Shown: piece by piece, positions 21,710 through 30,700 of the stretch
How the letters are laid out: each line of letters begins with the position of its first letter
How positions within the stretch are numbered: the first letter of the stretch is position 1
From: DAOTVC01 sp034437215
Lineage (GTDB): Bacteria > Chloroflexota > Anaerolineae > B4-G1 > SLSP01
Length of the DNA stretch: 33,093 nt
Reading direction: 5' to 3'
NCBI GenBank assembly: GCA_034437215.1
Contig: DAOTVC010000164.1
Coordinates: 1-33,093, forward strand
Position numbers and translations under genes: made by a program
Notes under the pieces: generated by a model
Databases searched by the model: none
Seen by the model: only the letters and a program-made list of their open reading frames with translations
What the model was told of the DNA's origin: nothing

Positions 21710-24700
21710 TTAGCGGAGTAGCAGCGGCAGGAAGAGACGATAGCGCGCCTCGAAGGGCAGGATGCGCTCCGAGACCGGTCCGTGGAGGGTCCGGTTGCCC
21801 GCCCCATCCACGTCCTGCAGCCAGTACCAGTAGGTGACGTCGCGTGCGAGGTCCTCGTCGGTGTAGGTGTACTCGGCGTCGCAGAGATTGCCGCGGCAGA
21901 GGCTGGGCACGAAGATGACCTCACTGGCCCGTGTGAAGTCCGGCTCGGTCGCCCGCAGCACCCAGAAGCCCAGGTTGTCCACCTCTGCGATGGTCGCCCA
22001 CTCCAGCCGGATCCCGTCGGTTAGCCCCTCTGTGCGGAAGTAGCGCAGCGTCACGGCAGTGGGGATGGTCACGATGGTCTCGTCGTCGTCGTCCTCGGGG
22101 ATGGGGTTGTCGTAGATGTCGGTGGCGTCGCTGACGACCGCGGTGTTGGTGGTCGCCGTGTCGATGTCGTTGACGACGGTGAAGACGGTGGTGATGCTGA
22201 AGACCTCGCCGGGGAGCAGATTGCGTCCGAAGCCGTGGGGAGCGGGCGCCGTGAGATCGAACCAGAGGACCTGGCCGTTGACGTTGTCCACACTGTCGGG
22301 GGTCGCAGGGAAGGCGGAGGCGAATTGGAGGTAGTAGGGATCGTAAAGGTCGTAGACCGGGAGGACGTCCACGTCGCTGACGCCGACGTTGGTGAGGACG
22401 ATGGTGAAGGTGACGAAGTTGGGCGCCCAGATGTCGTTGTCGAAGTCAACCAGGTGCTTGGAGATGTCCACGGCGGGGTCTTGGATGGAGACCGGGACGT
22501 CGTCGGTGTCGGTGATGGTGCCGCCGGGGTGGTCCCCCTCCGCGAGGGCGGCGTTCCAGTAGGTGCCGAGGGTGATGCCGGGGGTGACGGTGACGGCGAA
22601 GCGGACGCTGAGGCTCTCACCGGGGTCCAGGGCCCCCAGATCGGGCCAGACGAGAAGGGGCGGGCTGACCACGGGCTCGCCGGGCAGGGCGCTGCCGGGG
22701 ACGTAGTGGAAGTCGAGGTTGGGGAGGGTGTCGGTGAGGGTGACGGGGTCGAGGGTGACCTGACCGGTGTTGGTGAGGGTGAGGACGTAGGTGAAGGGCA
22801 TGTTGGGCGCCGCGGCGCCGGGCAGCACCGATTTGACCAGGGTCAGACCGGGAAGGCGGGGGCTGGTGGGTTCGTCGTCGCTGTTGTCGGAGTCGTCGGG
22901 ATCGGTGAAGGTTTCGGTGAAGGGCGAGATAGTGACGGCGTTGGTGAAGGTCTCGGTCACCCAGGAGTGAACCGTAACGGTGACCACGATGGAGTCGCTG
23001 CTGCCGGCAGGCAGGTGCGGCACGTACCACTCCAAGGGATTCGGGCCGAAGTCGGGTGCCGGCACGGCGCCGCCAAAGACGACCTCGGGCGGCAGCAGAT
23101 CCTCGACCCACACCTCGGTAGCGTCGGAGGGGCCGTAGTTGGTGTAGAGCAGGGTGTAGGTTAACGTGGTGCCGGGCACCACGGGATCGGGATGGTCGAT
23201 CTTCCGGATGGCGAGATCGGCCCAGGCCTCAACGTCCGTCTCCGTCTCGTCGGTGTCGGTGAGGTTGGTGCTGTCGCTGATGAGGACGTGGTTGTAGAGG
23301 ACGACGCCCCAGAGGAGGGCCGGGTCGACGTCCACGACGAGGGTCACGCTGCCGGAGGCCGGCGGTATCTGCGTGCCCAGGGTCCAGGTGACGACACCGG
23401 CGGCTGAACCGCAGGGCGCACCGCTGCAGGACCGGAAGGTCGTGCTGGCGGGCAGGGTGTCGAAGAGGGTGACGTCGAAGGCCGGCTCGTTGCCCGTGAC
23501 CGCCCAATCGATGGTGTAGGTCAGGGCCTCGCCCGCCACGGCGACACCCGGCGTGAAGGATTTGGTGACGCTGAGAGCGTGGCTGCTGCCGACGGGCGTG
23601 GTGAGGGTGCCGGTGTCGGTGAGCCCCTGCGTGTCGGTGATCAGAGCGGCGTTGAAGATCTGCGTACCGGTGATCAGCGGGCTGTCCACGAGGACCACCA
23701 GCGTCACGCTGCCCGCCTCGGGCGGGTTCCGGTCGCCCAGGTCCCAGCGCACGAGGCCCGTGCCGCCCACCGGCGGGGCCGTGGTGGCGGCGGGGATGGA
23801 AGTCCAGTAGGTCGTGTTCGCCGGCACGGTGTCCGAGAGGGTCACCCCCAGGGCCGGCTCGTTGCCGTCCACCGCCCAGTCGAGGGTGTAGGTGAGCAGC
23901 GCCCCGGCCTCCACCGGCGACGGCTGCGCCGTCTTGGTGAGCGCCAGGCTGTGCCAGCTCTCCACCGGCGTGGTGAGCGTATCGGTGTCGGTGAGCCCCT
24001 GAGTGTCGGTGATCAGGGCCGCGTTGAAGAGCTGCGTGCCGGTGAGCAGCGGGCTGTCCACGAGGACCACCAGCGTCACGCTGCCCGCGTCGGGCGGGTT
24101 CCGGTCGCCCAAGTCCCAGCGCACGAGGCCCGTGCCGCCCACCGGCGGGGCCGTGGTGGCGGCGGGGATGGAAGTCCAGTAGGTCGTGTTCGCCGGCACG
24201 GCGTCGGAGAGGGTCACGCCCAGCGCCGGCTCGTTGCCGCCCACCGCCCAGTCGAGGGTGTAGGTCAGCAGTGCCCCGGCCTCGAAGGGCGAGGGAGTGC
24301 CGCTCTTGGTGATGGTCAACAGGTGGCTGCTCTGGACGGGTGTGGTGACCGTGTCGGTGTCGGTGAGGCCCTCGGAGCTGGTGACCCAGGCGGTGTTGGT
24401 GATGAGCGTGCCGTCGAGCAGGGGGGCCTGGGTCTGCACGACCAGGGTGAAGGTACGGCTTTCACCCACGTCGAGCGTCCCCACCGTCCAGGAGATAACG
24501 CTGCCGGCGCTGTTATCGGGCACCGGCCCCACGTGGGGCAGCGTCGCGGTGACGAAGGTGGTGTTCACGGGAATCGCGTCGGTGACGACCACGCCCGTGG
24601 CGGAGACGACGCCGGTGTTGACGAGGTCGAGGGTGTAGGTCAGCGGCTCGCCCGCCTCCACCGGGCTGGGAGACGCCGACTTGGTCAGCTCCAGCAGGGG

Positions 24701-27700
24701 ATAACCGGCGTGGACGGTGTTCGTGGTGCTGATGGGTGGGTAGTGGCGCACTTCGGGACTCAGATCGGGCGAGAGGCTCATCCAGTCGACAGAGGCGGTG
24801 TTCGTCAGGTCGACGCCCGCCGTGACGTCCGGATCCACGTAGGCCACGTAGACAATCTCGAGCACCGAGCCGGCGGGCAGCGGAGCCCAGTTTTCGAAGT
24901 AGGCGTAGACGATGCCGGCGAAATCGAAGTAGCCGGACACGTAGTCACCCGGCGGAACAGGTGAACCGTCGATGGTGATGCTAAGGATGGTGGGCGTGAT
25001 CTGCCACATCCCCACAGGCAGCTGATCCTCAACGCTGTAGCGATAGGCGGCGCTGTCGCCGGTGTTGGTGACGGTGACGGTGTAGGTGACGGCCTGACCG
25101 GCGGCCACGGTGCTGCTCTGAGGCGGCTCGCTGGCCTTGACGATGACCAGCTCCGGCTCGACGATGGTCACCGTGACCTCCGTGCTCGTGGTGATGCCCG
25201 TATCGTGGCTCAGCGTGACCACGTTGGTGAGGAGGTCGCCGGCGACGGGCTCCCAGGGGGGCTGCCAGTCACTGGAGACCACGACGGCGGTCACGGTGAT
25301 AAGACGCTGTGTTCCGGCGGGGATGGTGGGATAGGTGACGGTGAAGGCGTCGGCGGTCGAGGTGAGGCCCCCCCCCGGCGCATCCACCGTATCCAGCCAC
25401 AACCAGGGGGAGAGCTGATCCGTCACGGTGACGTTGTAGAGGGTCGCGGCGATGGACGGCTCGGGCACGCGGATGGTGTAGGTGATGAGGCTCCCGATGG
25501 TGGCGGTGGGGGGCAGGACGGCTTTGACGATGGAGGGCTGCTCGGTGTGGAGGTTCGTGCCGTCCTGGACGGGACCGTAGTTGCGGTCGCCGGGGGTAGC
25601 GCCGGGCAGGCTCGACCAGCTGACCTCCGCGAGGTTGATCAGGTCGAGGCCCGCGCCCACGTCGGCATCGACGGTGGCGGCGTACCGGATGAGGAGCACG
25701 CTCCCCACGGGCACGCTGAAGGCGAAGGTGGGGGTGAAGACGAGGCTGAGCACGCCCCCGGTGTAGCTCGTCGTATAGAGGCTGCCCGCCACAGGCGCAC
25801 CGTCGAGGGAGACCTCAAGCAGCGTAGGGGCTGCGTCGTTGGCGTAACCGGGCAGGGTGTCGGTGAAGACGATGTCGTAGGCGGGTGCGGGACCGGCAGG
25901 AGCGCCGACGTTGGTGATGGAGACGGCGTAGGTGATGAGGTCGCCCGCGCCGACGGTGCTGCTGGTGGGGGGATCGCTGGCCTTGACCAGGGTGAGATCC
26001 GGTTCACCCACGGTGGTGCTGACCTCGTTGCTGGTGGTGAGGGGGTCGGTGGCGTGGGTCAGCGTCGCCACGTTGGTGATGAGGTCGCCGGCGAGGGCCC
26101 CCAGCGGGTCGGAGATGATGGCGGTGACCGTGACGAAGGCCTGGGTGGCGTGGGGGATGCTGGCGAAGGTCGCCGTCACGGTCTGGGCGTCCCAATCCGA
26201 AGCCGCGCCGGTGCCGCCGCCGGTGGTCACGTCCTCAATGTAGAGGCGACTGTCGAGGGTATCGGTCACCACCACGTCGTAGAGCGTGGCGCTGATGGGC
26301 GTCGTTGGCACGATCAGGGTGTAGGTGACGACGGTGCCCAGGGTGGCGGTGGGCGGCGGGCTGAACTGCGTCGTCTTGGCGATGCCGCCGGAGATGGTGC
26401 GGATGGCGGTGGAGTGGGAACCGCCGCTGTAGTCGCGCTCGATGCCCAGAGGGCCGGTGCCCAGTTGCCCGTCGTAGGCCAGGAAGGCCTGGTTGGCGAG
26501 GACGGTGTTGGCGGTAATCTGCTCCGACACCTTCAGGACCACCTCGAGGTTCAGATAGGTGTGGTTGAGGGGGTCGAAGGGCAGGGTGGGCGTGAGGTGG
26601 TTGACCTGCCAGACGAGGGCGCCCGTCGCGCCGGGAATGGGCGCCGGTTCCGCTCCCACGGCAGCGGTCGGATCGCTGCTGGTGAAGGTGTAACTCCAGA
26701 GCGAGGTGCCGGCGGGGATCACGTCGGTGATCACCAGATCGTAGCCGGGCAGCCGTGCCTGGTTGGAGACCGTCAGCGTGTAGGTGACCAGATCACCGGC
26801 GCCGACGGTGCAGCCCGTCTGGTTCAGGCGGGTGACGAGGATGTCGTCGAGGTCCACATCGCTGGTGTTCGTCGTCCGAATTTGCGTACTGCCACTGGTG
26901 TGGGCTGCGTCTATCAGATCGAAAATCAGCTGCCCATCGGCGTAGATGCGGATCCGATCTCCCTCGGCCCTGATCTCGAAGTGGACCCACTCCTCGCGTC
27001 CGGGTACATCGCTGAAGGTCGCAAGCGTACTCAAGGCACCGCCAACATAACGGCGCAAACGATATTCCGAGTTGCGCCACTCAAAGACGTAGCTGTTTTG
27101 ATTCCAATCCCCATTGATGCGGAAGATCGTCCACACTTCTGCACTGTCTATGTTGCCCGTGTTTTTGCGGGCCATCCAGCTCATGCTGAAGTCGGAGAGG
27201 ACAGCACCACTTTCGACATCACCGCTACCCGACAGATGTAGCATCCCGTCCTGAATGCCAGCATTACTATTCAAGCGAGCCCAGTTTCCAAAGGGAGAGA
27301 TGCTGGTATTGGGAGTGTTGAAATTGTCCTCCAGGAGGGTAGCAGCGCAGCCCGAGGGGGTGACGTAGCTCTTGCCCAGATGCAGGAGCGGCTCGAGGAC
27401 GTCCACGTCGGCGGTGTCGGTGTAGACGTAGGGGACGCCGTCGTCAGTGTAGGTCATGCGGAAGTTGTTGGTCAGCCGCGCCCCGTCGTAGCCGGAGGGC
27501 ACGTCGCGGATCACGGCGGTGATCACGCCGTTGATCTGGATGGTGCCGGAGAGGTCACCGAGATACCAGATGACGTTCCCCGTGCCCGCCAGGGGCGGCG
27601 CGCTGTCAGGTCCCACGACGACGGGGCCAAGCGGACCGCCGTGGCTACCGTCGTTATCGTAGGTGTAGGTGAGCACGGCGGAGACGTAGCCCAGCTCGGG

Positions 27701-30700
27701 GGGTAGAGCATCGGTCAGGGTGAGATCCTCGTAGAGGGCGTCCCAGTCGGAGAGGGAGGCCGCCAGGTGGAAGACCACGAGGCTGCCGATGGTCCCCGTC
27801 TGCAGTTCGGGCGTCTTGCCGAACTCCTGCAGGAGGGTGGTGTGAGCGTCATCCTGATCCGAGGAGGTCACACAGCCGGTGTCGCAGCCGCCGCGCACCC
27901 AGGCCCGGTTGACGTTGGTCCCGGTGTCGGTCAGAACCGCAGTCACCTGCGCCGACCAGGTCCCGCCCGCGGGGATGGGATCGGGGAGCCAGGTGATGGC
28001 GTTGCCCGCGACGATGGGAACGGCGCCGTCGGAGCCGTTTCCGGCCGCCACGTTGACGTAGTTGCTCCCCACGACGTCGGTGACCACGACGTTGTAGGCC
28101 GTGCCGGAACCGGCGTTGTCGACGGTGAGGGTCCAGGTTATAGGATCGCCGACGTCCACCGTCTGATCGGGAGGGGACTTCGTAATCTGCAGAGTGGGGC
28201 CGACGACGGCGATCGCCTGGGTGCCGGTGACGGTGTAGGGGCCGGTGGTGAGGCAGTCGACCGCATCGTCGTCGTAACGCACCTCGATCAGGTTGTCGCC
28301 CGTGGGCAGCGTGCAGGTATCGCCGCTCCCGTTGGCGTTGCGCACGCGGAAGGCAAGGGTCGTCTCACCGCTGGGCAGCACACCCCAGGCGTAGCGCACG
28401 TAGCTCCCACCGTCCACGATGATGTCGGGCGGCGTGGAGGCGGAGAGGGTGTCGCTGTAGACGAAGCCTGCCGGAAGTGTGTCGGTGAGGACGACGTCGT
28501 AAGCCGGCGGGCCGTCGTTGACGAGGGTCACCGTCAGCACACCGCCGCAGCGGTTGAGCGTCGTCCCCCCGAGGTCGCTGACCAGGCCCGGCGAGTCCAG
28601 GAGGGGGCGGGTGCGGAGGTAAGCGTCGTCCTCCAGGTGGAAGCGGCAGCCGTCGCCGCAGCCCCAGGTGAGCACCGCCTCGTTGCTGGTATCGACGGCT
28701 TCACAGCCCTCGGGGTCGCTGATCACGCTGGTCACGGTGAGCACCACCGTCTGCCCCGGGTAGACGATGTCGAGATCCCAGGAGATGAGGCCCGAGCTGC
28801 CCACCGCGGGGGTGGTCAGGCTGTACCCCGGCGTCGCGGAGAGGTAGCCGGCGTTCGGGGGCAGCGTATCGGTCACTACGACGTTGGTGGCGGGCGAAGC
28901 GCCGGTTGCATTCTGCACCGTGATGGTCCAGACGACCGTCTCGCCCGGTTCGGCGTAGACGAGATCCTGCGTCGGATGGGTACGGGTCAGGTGCTGCCCC
29001 ACCTTCTCGAAGGTGAGCTGGGGGATATGGGATTGCATCAGGTAGGAGGAGGCCTGGGTGACGTGGGGAACGCCACAGGGATCGACGTAGGCAGTCTGCA
29101 CCCGGACCTGCCCGCCCGTGAAGGGGCAGGAGGCGGTGGTCTGGAAGCGGACGTAGACCGTCTCGTTGGGGCGGATACGCGCCATCCAGACGTCGAGGGG
29201 CGCACCATTCCCCGGTCCCCAGCTGATCTGGCGCCCCACAATCGTGGGGTCGGGGCCGGGCTGCCAGTTGACGGTATCGGTGCTGACCTCGGTGGTGCCC
29301 GGGACGTAGTTCAGGCCCACGGGCAGCGTCTCGGTGACCGTCGCCGAGTAGACGCTGAGCAGACCGGCGTTGCGCACGGTGGCGGTGACGGTGCGGGTGT
29401 AGCAGGTATCGATGGGGCTGATGAACTGATTGGTGTTGAGCAGGACCGTGGGAGGGAGTTCGACGTGAGATACAGCGGCGCAACCCTTCTGACAGGCTTC
29501 TCCCAGACACCCCTGTGTACCCCCAAAGACGTTGGTCAGATCGTCGCAACTAATGATCTCGGCGTAGTAACCCAGAGTCACGCGTTCTTTGGGCTGAATT
29601 ACCGGCAGAGTCCAGGTCACGTGGTGCGCAGAGGTGACAGGAACCACGCCGGCGACGGAGCCCTGGGTCGAAGCAAGGGTGGAGCTCACGTAACGCAGCC
29701 CGCTGCCCAGGGTATCGGTCAGGGTCACGTCGTAAGCCGGTCCGGCACCGGCATTGTAGACGGTGAGGCTCCAGCGCACGATATCGTTCGTCGCATAGAT
29801 GACCTCGGGGAACTTGGTGAGGATGGGCGCGCAGGGAGCGGTCAGCGGGTTGCCCAGCGTGCCCCCGTCGGTACAGCGCTCCCGGTAGACGTCATCGTCG
29901 GCGCAGCGGTTGTCGTAGTGAAGGGAGGCCTCGAAGGGGGCGGCACTGGTACAGCGCAGCTTAACTCGCAAGTCCACCGTGGCAGTGAGGGCCGAGGTGA
30001 AGGCGTCGCCGTAGTACCAGTGATAGCCACCGGCATCGGTCTCGGTGAGGACGGGGGTCACGCCCCCGAAGCCGAGCACGGTGAGCACGGCGTAGGTATC
30101 GGTGACCAGGTCGACGACGGTGTCGTAGGCCGCAACGTCGGGCGTGGTGCGCTCCGCGGTCAGGGTCACGGTGTACTCGCCGCACTCGGAGATGGAAGGG
30201 GGCAAGCCCTCGAGACTCAGGCGCATCTCGGGAGCCCGGGTCTCCACGAAGACGCCCTCCTGGAGCACGCCGCCGTAGGCGCAGGCCGCGTTACCGGTGA
30301 CGCCCAGGTCGAGGTAGGACCAGTCGTACCAGCTGGCGTCGGTGCAGGCCTCCGGCTCGCCCACCCGGGTCTGGTAGGTGATCTCCAGAGTGGCGCCGGG
30401 CAGATCGACGGCGCAGGAGGGCGCGATGTTGGTGATGACCAGCTCGCCACCCACGATGGTCTCCGAGAAGGTCGCCGCACAGGAGGATAGCCCGTCGGAG
30501 ACCCACACGGCAGCCGTGCCGGTGACGTAGGTCTGGTAGGGCAGGGTCTCGGTGAAGACCAGACCCCCCCAGGTGGGGGTGACGACGAAGGCGCTGCCGA
30601 AGGTGTAGGTGTTCGTGTAAGTGTAGGTCTCGTCGGAACAGGGAACCAGGGGGGCGGAGACGGCCTTGGCAGAGGATACCCCGTCGTCGCACTGGATGTA

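Noticed and set aside
27767..30490. 907-codon open frame antisense to the giant exoprotein gene
   Set aside because: It mirrors the Val/Thr-rich repeats of the real gene, has no recognisable domains or ribosome site, and similar shadows occur along the whole gene.
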